Positions 7,954 through 17,153 of a stretch of DNA of 64,000 nt are shown here, piece after piece. A program made the position numbers and the translations under genes. Under the pieces are notes generated by a model, which saw only the letters and a program-made list of their open reading frames with translations, ran no database searches and had not been told where the DNA came from. Location of the stretch: positions 6,296,501-6,360,500 of the forward strand of contig NZ_CP081299.1 of NCBI RefSeq assembly GCF_019711195.1, given 5' to 3'. This DNA comes from Dyadobacter sp. NIV53. Lineage in GTDB: Bacteria; Bacteroidota; Bacteroidia; Cytophagales; Spirosomataceae. Numbering within the stretch: the first letter of the stretch is position 1; each line of letters begins with the position of its first letter.

Positions 7954-10281
7954 TTAAAGAATTAACAATGGACTTTCAATGCGTGAGCGCAATGAGGTCG
8001 TTGTAGAGAGCTCCATATTGGCATACTCAACCGTTAGCGTTTCCGGGGATTTTGTCCGGTACAGGCCATATTTCCAATATGGGCCGACAGTATCATTATT
8101 GCCAATTCCAACTCCGCTCAAATCCAGTTTCTTTACTCCGTTTTCCCACCATTCTACCTGTCCGTTTGTATGATGAAAACGGATCCTCAAAACATTCCTG
8201 ACCCAAATACCACGTTTCAGTTTTCCGGTATAGCGCACAACGCCGGACGTATTGGTTGTTGCAATTTTGGCCGTATTGGCACAAGTCGTTACAGATAAAT
8301 CGTCATTTCCGTTAAAACGAAAGGTTAACACCGGCACAGAAGCTACTTCATTTTGATCCTCTGTTGCGTGGAACTGGCCCAAATGGCAAAATTTAGAAGT
8401 AACTGCAGGGCCTTCCGCCACTCTAACCGCATAGGATAACCATACATCCTGACTGAAAGGCATCTTATCCAGAGAATATAATTCAGCTCTTTCCTTGTCT
8501 TTTCCGGCATCACTTGCCCACTGATCCCCGGATCTGAGCTGAAAACGATGGATCTGACTGGTTTTATTTTTGGCGTAGTTGACCGACCAGCTTTTGTCCG
8601 GACTTTGTACACGGTACGTATTACTGAATATTGTCAGTTTGGTGGATGTGAACCCGGCATTTACATAATCAGATGGAAAGAGGGTATCTACAATATCTTC
8701 TTTTTCCTCGTCAGTAGTTCCTACGTCCCAGAAACTGCCCGTCTGAAGTTCGTAGCCTGATGCAGGAACAATAAAAGAACTGGTTACATCGTCAGCCCAA
8801 AGACCGCCGTTTGTTCTTTGCAAAAGTATATCATGAGAATCGGTAGTAGGAGGAAGCAATCTGCATATTTCACCGCCCCGTGTAGCAGTGGAAGCGCCGG
8901 TTGGGATATAACTTGTTGCAACAATGCCTGTTTCAAGCTGTGGTCCCCATACATATATTCCTGAAGAACCATTTCCTCTGTATTGCCTTTCATTTTCGCT
9001 TACTTCAACACCAATAGTCGTGTCCATTTCGGTACCCGTGGCTATGATGGTACCAGAGCAGCGGAACCATCCGTTCCCCATTTCTTGTATGCTTGTATAC
9101 AGATACAATGGATTTACACTCCTGCTTACTATTCCGTCGGTCAGATTAAAGTGAGCTGTTGATCCATCGAGATTAAGATAAACCCATTTTCTTTCAGCTG
9201 GACGTATGAAAACACTAAATGTATAAACCTGGCCTCTGGTTACAACTGGTTTGATGACAGGACGCATAAAGTGTGAATTGGTAGTACTGTCTTCAACCAG
9301 TTTCACTGCATTTACATTGCCATCCGGAGACTCAAACTTGTTAGCCTGCACTGTTGTGGCACGAAATAACCAGGCAGACGTATCGCTAAGTTTACCTGAT
9401 TGACGCACAAAATTGGTTGCTGCAGGTTCTACCATAAGGCCTTTTAGCTTCCGGGTAGCAGGGTCATAGTTGTAACGCTCACCCGAAAAAGGCTTACTTG
9501 TTGTTGCAAAGTAGGAGGAAGGGCTAGAACCGGCTTCAAATTGTGCACCCCACAAATAGAAATTCTTTCCGCTTCCTGAATAGTTAATGATTTCAGATGT
9601 ATTGAGCATGAAAATCTGAAAACCAGATATAGCACCCAGATCAGGTTTTCCTGTAATTGAAACTCTCCACCAGCCATCGCCTTCATTGACAACAGAAGAA
9701 TTTATCACATTGGCTGTTTTGTTTGTGATTGCTCCTGTTGCCATATTAAAAAAGAAATTTGGATTCCCTCCTGTATAGTTTGCTGCGTTCATAAAACTAA
9801 CACGAACTTTGGTACAGGAACCAGCTTTCAAATGGATACTAAATGTGTAATTAAGCCCTTGATTAACAGCAACGTTTCGGCTGAGTCGATGCTCGCTTCG
9901 AGCGCTTGTTTCAGTTAATACCTGAGCAGTTTTAGAACCATCAGGTGCATTGACGCTACTTGTAGAACCTGCCGTGGTTCCGGTTTTACTCCAGCTGCCA
10001 TCTTTGATATCCTCACTGTAAGTCAGTAAATTCTGGTTGGCATAGCTGAGCACGCCGCTAGAGTTAAAATAGGTAGCAGAGGAAGGCCGGCTAAAAACGA
10101 TGTTTTCGATCTCTTCCAATATCGGTGGTTCAAAAACCGATTTTTTTAGGTTTTCAGGCCTCATTTTCAGTAGCTGTGCCTTGTTGCGGCCATAGCTTTT
10201 CGTCGTAAACAAATGCGGAGCCGTAAAAAGCAGAGCACTTGCCAGGGACGTTTTTCGAAGAAAACTACGTCTTGAATTCAT
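7954..10281 (-). CDS. Secreted polysaccharide lyase (heparin lyase I-like), phage-tail-like binding modules, copy B
   Basis: 775 residues with the same architecture as copy A throughout. MNSRRSFLRKTS is a Tat-type signal. Two tail-fibre-like carbohydrate-binding modules follow (about 75-265 and 285-460; LLTYSEDIKDGSW, APDGSKTAQVL, TFSIHLKAG, EGDGWWRVSIT, ATSYIPTGASTATRG). The C-terminal PF14099-type lyase domain has SDAGKDKERAELYSLDK, FCHLGQFHATED, RIRFHHTNGQVEWWENG and GPYWKYGLYRT. The lyase domains of A and B are far more alike than the binding modules, suggesting the substrate-cleaving part is conserved while binding diverged. It probably acts on a uronate polymer outside the cell. Copy order is lyase then T9SS protein in both modules. 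Specificity cannot be read from sequence alone. Confidence 0.82.
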   Translation of the reverse strand: MNSRRSFLRKTSLASALLFTAPHLFTTKSYGRNKAQLLKMRPENLKKSVFEPPILEEIENIVFSRPSSATYFNSSGVLSYANQNLLTYSEDIKDGSWSKTGTTAGSTSSVNAPDGSKTAQVLTETSARSEHRLSRNVAVNQGLNYTFSIHLKAGSCTKVRVSFMNAANYTGGNPNFFFNMATGAITNKTANVINSSVVNEGDGWWRVSITGKPDLGAISGFQIFMLNTSEIINYSGSGKNFYLWGAQFEAGSSPSSYFATTSKPFSGERYNYDPATRKLKGLMVEPAATNFVRQSGKLSDTSAWLFRATTVQANKFESPDGNVNAVKLVEDSTTNSHFMRPVIKPVVTRGQVYTFSVFIRPAERKWVYLNLDGSTAHFNLTDGIVSRSVNPLYLYTSIQEMGNGWFRCSGTIIATGTEMDTTIGVEVSENERQYRGNGSSGIYVWGPQLETGIVATSYIPTGASTATRGGEICRLLPPTTDSHDILLQRTNGGLWADDVTSSFIVPASGYELQTGSFWDVGTTDEEKEDIVDTLFPSDYVNAGFTSTKLTIFSNTYRVQSPDKSWSVNYAKNKTSQIHRFQLRSGDQWASDAGKDKERAELYSLDKMPFSQDVWLSYAVRVAEGPAVTSKFCHLGQFHATEDQNEVASVPVLTFRFNGNDDLSVTTCANTAKIATTNTSGVVRYTGKLKRGIWVRNVLRIRFHHTNGQVEWWENGVKKLDLSGVGIGNNDTVGPYWKYGLYRTKSPETLTVEYANMELSTTTSLRSRIESPLLIL

Positions 10282-10661
10282 AGATACTAAGGTTAAGTTA
10301 GTGGAGTAATTGGTAAAACTTGAATTAATACTGTTACAATTTTAATAAAGCAATGCACTTGTCACAGAACTGAATCTGTGATTGCGGTATAGATTATAAT
10401 GGTGTGTGATTCTTATTTTGTGTCAGTTACTCTTGTATAGTGTGTGGCTACATACTATATGTGAACATAGCAGCAATTGAATCGGAAGGCCTTTTACGGA
10501 CTTACAGTATTTTTTATTAGAAGGGGCAATTAATAATCATTTTACATGCATAATTAATACAGGCTAATGCTTGCTATATGTTTATGTAAGTAAAATCATC
10601 TTTCAGTTCCGTAACCGAAGCAGCGTTACGGTCAAATACTTGATTAACAAAAATCACTCTT
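10282..10661. other. Non-coding spacer between the lyase modules and the polysaccharide locus
   Basis: No gene. It holds a 7-base dyad TCACAGA-N6-TCTGTGA (10362-10381) about 80 bases upstream of lyase B, and a small hairpin CCGTAAC/GTTACGG (10610-10632) that may mark the end of the polysaccharide operon transcript although no T-tract follows. No TAnnTTTG promoter is obvious. Confidence 0.4.
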
Positions 10662-11505
10662 TTATTCAGTTTGGTTAAGTTTTAATGACTGGATCATTTT
10701 TAAATTAGCATTTTCATTTCCTATTATAACATCATCGAAAAAAACAACTCTTTTGGTCACGGTCGATTTACTTGCTTTATTTTTCCAGTCTGGCTTATAT
10801 ATCCCAAATTTGAAAAAGGGACCTTTTTTGTCATTGTAGTAGTTGGGGCCGGGATAGTTCAGGACGGGTTCACCGTTTTTCCATATTTCTATAAGCCCGT
10901 CGTCGTTGCAGGAAAAGCGGATATGGAATACCCAGTCAGTCCATTGATTTTTGTCTTGTTTGCCAAGAGCGAAGTTCTGTCTTCCGCCAATATTCTTGTC
11001 ATCATTTACTTTGTCTGCCGACCATTGGATTGCGGCTCTCCAATAGCCATTTTGCGTCTTTAAAGCAATAGGTGCTGTTCTCCAGCTTTCACCCAGATCT
11101 AAATCAGGTGACTCATGCCATTGTGCAAGTATCTCGGATACCTGTTCTTTTTCATAATCTGCGGGCAAAAATATACTGAAAGAAAACCACCGGTCTATGT
11201 TGGTTTTCTTTTCAGTAAACCATGCTATTTCAGCGCGTTTGCCATTGGCAACAGACTTATCTTCTCTGTTAACTTCAAATCTTACGGAATGCTTGCCGGA
11301 ATGGGCAACGGAGTCGGAACGTTGAATGGAAAAATCGCAACATTTTTCCCTGCCTTCTCCAACTTTTAGCAAATGAAGTATCTTCAAATGATTCATTAAT
11401 GGAAAAAATCTGAGCAAATATTTTTTGCTCAGAAATAACAAACATGCAAGCAAAAATAGCTATCTGAAAAAGTAGTTTATTTCTTTTGCAAGTAAATTTG
11501 GTCAT
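10662..11505 (-). CDS. Short heparin lyase I-like protein, broken by one frameshift
   Basis: Two overlapping frames form one gene. Frame 1 starts at 11505 (MTKFTCKRNK, Sec signal peptide ending KIFAQ, then INESFEDTSFAKSW). Frame 2 continues from about 11345 (CCDFSIQRSDSV, HSGKHSVRFEVN, GKRAEIAWF, FSIFLPADYE, ILAQWHESPD, WRAAIQWSAD, TDWVFHIRFS, IEIWKNGEPVLNYPGPN, FFKFGIYKPDW), a typical PF14099 polysaccharide lyase. Removing one T from the T5 run at 11343-11347 joins them into a 280-residue protein. The true start overlaps the stop of the upstream glycosyltransferase by 4 bases, so translation is probably coupled. It is the last gene of the locus and a likely periplasmic trimming enzyme for the polymer made here. 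Broken as written: a sequencing error or a real pseudogene. Confidence 0.78.
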
Positions 11506-12683
11506 AACAACTTAGAATAAAACTCTATTAGTTTTTTACTTTCATAATCCCAGGACAGCTCGTTGATCACACGATTGTAACCAAACTCTCCCATTTTAAT
11601 TCTAATAGCTTCGTTATTCAAAAGATAGTCAATTTTCTCAGAAAAATCCGCCACACTGGTTGCATATAAGGAAGCATCCCTGGCTGAATACCTTCCCTCT
11701 TTTAAATCAAACTGTACAATTGGTTTTTTTAAAGCCATGTACTCCATTATTTTGTTCATTGTCGACAAATCATTCATTTTTAAAGGCTTGTCCGGATTCA
11801 CACAAATGTCTGCGGTGTTAAGAATGTCTACCATCAATTCGTCTGATACTCTTCCATAAAAATCCACGTATTCACCCAAGCCTTTTTCTATTGCAAATGC
11901 CTTGAGATTTTCAAGGCTCGTGCCACCTCCCACGATGGCAAGCTGCACATCTTTTCTATGGTCTGTTAGCAATTTAAATGATTCTAACAATAAATCTATG
12001 CCTTCCTGATCACCAATAACTCCTAAGTATCCAATTAAATAACTTCGACCTTTTTTGTAGACAGGATTTCCATTAGTAATTTTCAACCGGTCCAACTTCG
12101 GCCCGCTTCGGATCACCGTCACTTTATCAGGGTGCATTCCGCCTCTTTCAATTGCAATATTTCTGTACGATTCGTTGGTGGCAATGCTGGCATTTGCAGT
12201 CTTAAAAGTCAGCTTTTCAAACAGAACCATCAGCTTGTAAAAGGTATCTTTTTTCTCGAATTTAGCCTCGTACAATTCCGGGTTAATATCATGATGATCA
12301 AATACATACTTGACACCCAACAGTTTAAATGGGAGCGCCACCAGAAATATAAGATCCGGTGGATTGCAACCCTGAATAACATGGAACCTCTTTTTGGAAA
12401 ATATTTTCACCGCCAGCACAAATTCCCAGAAGAGAGCAGCTCCATATTCCAGCAAATATCCAAGGGCTCCACTTGCCTCCAAAGGCAGTGGATGCCGATA
12501 AATATCAATACCATCAATAACCTCCCGGCTTTTTGTATACCCTTTCATTTTAGGACAAATGATAGAGATTTTAGCACCATACTCCTTTAATGTAGTTGCC
12601 TCCTGCCACACCCGGCGATCGAAAGGAACCGGAAGGTTTTCTACGACAATTAAAATATGTTTTCCTGAAAGGTTATTGTTCAT
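11502..12683 (-). CDS. GT4-family glycosyltransferase
   Basis: 393 residues from the ATG at 12683; a TTG seven codons upstream is less likely. It has the GT-B fold layout. The N-terminal half contains HILIVVENLPVPFDRRVWQEA, the usual opening of Bacteroidota capsule GT4 enzymes, and VFDHHDINPELY. The C-terminal half contains YLIGYLGVIGDQEGIDLL, a VDFYGRVSDELM segment and NPDKPLKMNDLSTMNKIMEYMA, the nucleotide-sugar-binding E-x7-E-type region. It adds one sugar to the lipid-linked repeat unit on the cytoplasmic side. It lies 27 bases after the GDP-mannose dehydrogenase and overlaps the short lyase by 4 bases. Donor and acceptor cannot be predicted. Confidence 0.85.
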   Translation of the reverse strand: MNNNLSGKHILIVVENLPVPFDRRVWQEATTLKEYGAKISIICPKMKGYTKSREVIDGIDIYRHPLPLEASGALGYLLEYGAALFWEFVLAVKIFSKKRFHVIQGCNPPDLIFLVALPFKLLGVKYVFDHHDINPELYEAKFEKKDTFYKLMVLFEKLTFKTANASIATNESYRNIAIERGGMHPDKVTVIRSGPKLDRLKITNGNPVYKKGRSYLIGYLGVIGDQEGIDLLLESFKLLTDHRKDVQLAIVGGGTSLENLKAFAIEKGLGEYVDFYGRVSDELMVDILNTADICVNPDKPLKMNDLSTMNKIMEYMALKKPIVQFDLKEGRYSARDASLYATSVADFSEKIDYLLNNEAIRIKMGEFGYNRVINELSWDYESKKLIEFYSKLL

Positions 12684-12710
12684 TTTATTATTTATTGAGT
12701 GCAATTAAGC

Positions 12711-14018
12711 TTACCAGTTTATTCCGTAATAAATATTATTTTCTTTTACCTGAGCTGGCAGACGTACCATGTCCACAATTGTTTTGTCTTTAATTGTGTT
12801 GAGTTTTTCTACAAACTGTTGCTCTTTGTTACATACTACAAGTACATCACATTTATCCAGGACATAGTCAAGGTTATCAACAAGAAGCTTGGAAAGGTGA
12901 GGAATGCGGCTCTCAATATAGTCCTTATTCTTACCGGTCAGCTTCGCGATCTGAATGTTGGAATCGTAGATTGAGATGTCGAAACCTTTTCCGATCAGCG
13001 TTTCCACAAGTTCTACTGATGGGCTGTTACGAAGGTCGTCTGTTCCTGCTTTGAAACTAAGCCCAAGTACGGCTATCCTCTTACCAAAAAACTTACTTAA
13101 TAAACCCACGGCGCGTTGGATCTGGATCGTGTTCGTAAGGTCGATACTTTCTATCAGAGGTACCTTTACGTATAGGTCATGAGCCAGTGTCTGCAAGCCT
13201 TTCAAATCTTTCGGCAAGCATGAGCCACCATACGCAAAACCCGGTTTAAAGTAGTATGGGGATATATTTAGTTGTTTATCCATGCAAAATATTTCCATCA
13301 CTTTATGCGAATCAATACCCAGGGCACTCGAAATATTTCCTACTTCGTTAGCGAAAGAAATTTTCAAAGCATGGAAAGTATTGTTCACATACTTCATGAT
13401 TTCGGCTGTTTTTGTATCCGTAATTACAACCTTAGCCGGAAGTTGTTCGTAAAGTGTTGAAAGCAGGGAAGTAGCTTGTTCGTTTTCACCGCCTATCAGT
13501 GTAAGCGGTGGATTATAATAATCCTGAACAGCAGTTCCTTCTCTCAAAAATTCAGGGTTATCGACAACTGCAAAATCTACATTGCTTTTCTTACCGGAAG
13601 CATCTTCAATAATGTGGGCGAACTTTTCGCAGGTACCAGGCAGTACAGTAGAGCGCAGTGCAATCACGTGGAACGCTTCTTTTTCTTTTAGCACTTCCCC
13701 AATGTTCCGCGCAACATTAAAAATGTAATCCAGGTTCAAATGCCCCTTTGCACTCGACGGTGTTCCCACTGCAATAATGGACACTTCGGTCTTCAGAATG
13801 GCTTCTTTGAAGTCAGAAGTTGCTGATATTCTACCTGCTTTATGCTGCTCCAGAATAATATTATCAATGTCTTTTTCTACAATTGTAGCCTGACCGCTAT
13901 TGATCTGGTCGATTTTGTCTTTGCTGACATCTACTCCTATAACACTGTGGCCATTTTGAGCCAGACAGCCAAGGCTTACACAGCCTACATATCCTAATCC
14001 GAAAATACTGATGTTCAT
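12711..14018 (-). CDS. Nucleotide-sugar 6-dehydrogenase, GDP-mannose dehydrogenase (AlgD) type
   Basis: 435 residues. The Rossmann motif is MNISIFGLGYVGCVSLG. The central domain contains VDNPEFLREGTAV. The catalytic cysteine is in KPGFAYGGSCLPKDLKGL, and the C-terminal domain has AVLGLSFKAGTDDLRNSPS. The SPYYFKPGFAYGGSC wording is much closer to AlgD than to UDP-glucose dehydrogenases such as the one at 27558-28879, so GDP-mannuronate is the likely product (four-electron, NAD-dependent oxidation). It overlaps the heparinase II/III gene by 4 bases (ATGA), a sign of translational coupling. GDP-mannose would come from the manC product in the same locus. The UDP-GlcNAc/ManNAc dehydrogenase group is the alternative. 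Confidence 0.8.
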   Translation of the reverse strand: MNISIFGLGYVGCVSLGCLAQNGHSVIGVDVSKDKIDQINSGQATIVEKDIDNIILEQHKAGRISATSDFKEAILKTEVSIIAVGTPSSAKGHLNLDYIFNVARNIGEVLKEKEAFHVIALRSTVLPGTCEKFAHIIEDASGKKSNVDFAVVDNPEFLREGTAVQDYYNPPLTLIGGENEQATSLLSTLYEQLPAKVVITDTKTAEIMKYVNNTFHALKISFANEVGNISSALGIDSHKVMEIFCMDKQLNISPYYFKPGFAYGGSCLPKDLKGLQTLAHDLYVKVPLIESIDLTNTIQIQRAVGLLSKFFGKRIAVLGLSFKAGTDDLRNSPSVELVETLIGKGFDISIYDSNIQIAKLTGKNKDYIESRIPHLSKLLVDNLDYVLDKCDVLVVCNKEQQFVEKLNTIKDKTIVDMVRLPAQVKENNIYYGINW

Positions 14019-15972
14019 AACGTTGATAAAATTTTGATTTTTGTAGGTATTGAAATTGATTTAGTTAAAGTGGTGCGTCCAATTAATAAAGAGGAGGGCA
14101 CCTTCACCATAAACGAGGGTGAATACCATCCCAGAGGATTATCCTCAGTAGCAGTTACGCTGTTCCAGCTTAAAAGCGGACTGAGTTCTATATGGATTTT
14201 AAGCGTTGTGTCTTCCGGTCTTGATAAAATATAACTGGTCGGGCTCACTTCCTCAATCTGAACAGAAGGATGCAAGTGAAAAGGCATCCTGATTTCGATG
14301 TCTTTTCCACCTTCCAGCTTTACTTCATCCAGCAAACGAAACTCCGACTCAGCTTTATGGAAATCGACTGTTCTTCTGTGTGTTATGCCCTGTTTAATAT
14401 AACCGTTGTGGCTTGCGACCACTTTTTCTACACGGTCGCTCTTGTCAACAGATTCTACTTTGCTTTTGTAATGCTGCAGCCACATAGTAGGGCCGGCAAG
14501 TTTAGCCTGGTCGGTATCGCCAACAGCTACGGTATTATGGCCTAGTGTACTCACAAAGTACTCCCTCCATTCAGGATGCGTATGATAGGTGAAAGTTCCA
14601 GGGTCTACGAGGAAAGGATAGCCGTCGAGATTCAGAAAAAATGACAGCGAATCAGCGTGTCCGTGTGCTGCGATTGATAAAAAACCCAATGGTGCAGCAT
14701 CCAGATGTGCATATATCTCTTTTCCTTTAAAGGCTTTGCTTTTGAAATAGAAATGGCCTTCTTCCGGATAAAAAGCGCTCTTAGCCGGAACAGAAACCGG
14801 GATAATTTTACTCCAGAAACTTTCTCCTTTACAGTAAGTAGTTAGTAATTCAGATTTGATATCCCATTTTGCATCAGGCCTTTTCCATTCCGGTTTTTTG
14901 AAAAGTACAACGGCTGTATTTAAAATGGAAATAAAATTATTGCTGTGCGTATCATTATCTGGCAGTATAACACGGCCGTCATCTTCATCCCCATACTTGG
15001 GGAAATTGCCTTTTGAGTCCAGAAACTCGAATATATAATTACAGATATTTCCGAGGCTGGTATGATAGGTAGTAGAAAATGAAATTCCGTGCTGTTCGCC
15101 GACAACATAACTCAGCAAAAAGAAATCAGTGATAAACTGAATGTATTCAGCTGCCTCTTCCTTATTGATACCGTTTTCAGAATGCTGGACTACAATTTCT
15201 TTTTCTAATCCTTTTTTTGCGAATTTCAGCCATTTTTCAGATTCCTGAAATTTCCAAAGGCAATTGGCAATGAACAATCCCGCATACTCTGATATCAAAT
15301 GGTTATTTGCAGAAGAATAATAAGATGGATTATTGTATGAATAAAAACAATGCTGGTAAATCAGCGGCAACCAGATCCCATCGGTAAATTCTTTGTAACG
15401 GGCGTCTGCTTTCCAATTTTTGTCATTCGCCAGGATTTGCCAGCACCAGTACCAGTTAATAAGCCGGATATTGACTTCGATATTGCTGTACCAGTTAACT
15501 CCTTTCAGATAAGGATTTTGCACCTGCCAGTCGGTCATGATCTGAACGAACTGATCCAGCAATGACTGATCGTCTGTTTGTTTATATTTTATAATTAATG
15601 GTAATAGAAATTGCAGGCGATTAACCTCCCAAACCACTTTGGCACTGCCAAAAGCATCCGAACGGATATTGATGTCTTTTGAAAAGGACATCGGAAATTC
15701 CTTTCCGGTTGAGATATCAAGATGGAAATTGATAGGTTTACTGATATCCATTTCCAATCCAAAAAAATGATATTTGTTTATTTCCGGTAAATCAAATGCG
15801 CTGAAATTGCCTGGTTTAAATGTTGATAAAGCGTTGACATTAATTAATTTTGATTCAGGGGTTACAGATCTTTTTTCTCTATTTTTTTCTTTAAAAATTG
15901 ATTTGTTCTAAACTGGATTTCTCCGGCACTCATTGTTTTCAGGCGATTGAATAACCATTTGACATCGGCCAT
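14015..15972 (-). CDS. Heparinase II/III-family protein, broken by one frameshift near its start
   Basis: The long frame (14015 to ~15860) lacks a plausible start. The missing N-terminus is in another frame, from an ATG at 15972 to a stop at 15862-15864: MADVKWLFNRLKTMSAGEI, the usual opening of this family. One extra A in the A6 run (T6 at 15871-15876, or the neighbouring T7) joins them into 652 residues. The middle is the alpha-toroid part (YLKGVNWYSNIEVNIRLIN, NNHLISEYAGLF, GINKEEAAEYIQF). The C-terminal beta-sandwich (PF07940) has HGHADSLSFFLNLDGYP, PGTFTYHTHPEWREYF and STLGHNTV. No signal peptide is visible, as is common for capsule-locus members. The family covers uronate lyases; the role here is probably editing or assembling the polymer. 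It begins 32 bases after the stop of the upstream GT4 gene. Confidence 0.82.
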
Positions 15973-16004
15973 ACTTTATTAGATTAGGGTCTGTTAAATC
16001 ATCA

Positions 16005-17153
16005 CTATTGAGTAATTGCAGTATTCATTCTTCCAACCATTAAATCAATACTGGCTTCTTCATGAATGGTATTAAGTGCATTGTTGCTTAGTTTTTTGAG
16101 TAAAACAGGGTCTTTTAAAAGGAAAAGGATTTTATCTGCCAGTTCCTGTATATCGTTCTCCTTAACAAAATAGCCATTCTGTCCGTCATGCAGCAGCTGT
16201 ATTTCCGGGCTATGAAAATCAATATCCTCGGTGATAAGCGGTAACCCATAAGTAAAAGCATGAACGATCGCAAGGCCGACATATCCTGGCATAATGAAGA
16301 TGTCGGAAGACAGAAAATATTTCCCCACAATGGTTTCTTCGAAAACAGAACCCAGAAAATGGACTTTTTTGGATAGATTAAGCGAAGCACTTAATTCCGT
16401 CAAAGCGCCTCTTTCCTCTCCGTCTCCCACCACAATTAAATGAATGTTGGGATCAGCAGCACTGAGGAGTGACATGGCCCGGATTATAGCATCTACCTTT
16501 TTGAATTTGTTTAACCGGCCAGAAAAAATGATCACTTTTGATTCTTCGTTCAGGTCAGGAGACAGTGTTTTCAGGAACGTTGTCCTGTCAAAATCTGCTT
16601 TGATATTTTCTTTAATTGCCAAAAGCCTGTTAGTATCCAGCGTATTCGGGGCCACATGGATTTTATCTTTATTGAATCCTTTACCTACAAGATATTCCTT
16701 CCCTACATAAGAAAACGTAATGATGGAATCGGCAAGAGAAAAGAAATAATAATTCTGGAAATCTTTAAATGCCTTTTTAATTGGATTTTTGATCGGTTTG
16801 TGATCATAAGCGTGCGTCCAGGCAATAAATTTTATTCCTGTAAGCTTACAAAAAAGCAAACTGACATATTCCGTTATCTGTGTTCCGTTGTTAAGCCCAA
16901 GTATATAAGACGGCCGGTTTTTCAAGAAATAAGAAATTGCACCCGGAAAAAAGCTTTTTTTAGAATCATCTGAAAAAACATTTTTAAATATTCTGTATTT
17001 CAAACGGTCGTTTTCCTTGAGGTAGGGTTTTAATGTGCCTATAGTCAATATTTCTACCTGCAGATCATGTTTATTGGCAAGATAAGTTAGTACCTCATTA
17101 CGATAATGCTGCCAGTTGGCATCCCTGGAAATAAAGTAAAGTTTTTTACTCAT
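16005..17153 (-). CDS. GT4-family glycosyltransferase
   Basis: 382 residues, GT-B fold. The N-terminal half begins KKLYFISRDANWQHYRNEVL and contains GLNNGTQITEY. The C-terminal half contains VIIFSGRLNKFKKVDAIIRA, HLIVVGDGEERGAL, VHFLGSVFEE and MPGYVGLAIVHAFTYGLPLI, the nucleotide-sugar site of GT4 enzymes. Its start overlaps the stop of the upstream GT2 gene by 4 bases (ATGA). It is a cytoplasmic enzyme adding one residue to the repeat unit; specificity is unknown. Confidence 0.85.
   Translation of the reverse strand: MSKKLYFISRDANWQHYRNEVLTYLANKHDLQVEILTIGTLKPYLKENDRLKYRIFKNVFSDDSKKSFFPGAISYFLKNRPSYILGLNNGTQITEYVSLLFCKLTGIKFIAWTHAYDHKPIKNPIKKAFKDFQNYYFFSLADSIITFSYVGKEYLVGKGFNKDKIHVAPNTLDTNRLLAIKENIKADFDRTTFLKTLSPDLNEESKVIIFSGRLNKFKKVDAIIRAMSLLSAADPNIHLIVVGDGEERGALTELSASLNLSKKVHFLGSVFEETIVGKYFLSSDIFIMPGYVGLAIVHAFTYGLPLITEDIDFHSPEIQLLHDGQNGYFVKENDIQELADKILFLLKDPVLLKKLSNNALNTIHEEASIDLMVGRMNTAITQ

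Noticed and set aside
10362..10381. TCACAGA-N6-TCTGTGA dyad as a CRP/FNR site
   Set aside because: The half-sites are in the inverse order of the TGTGA-N6-TCACA consensus, so it is not a Crp-type site as known.
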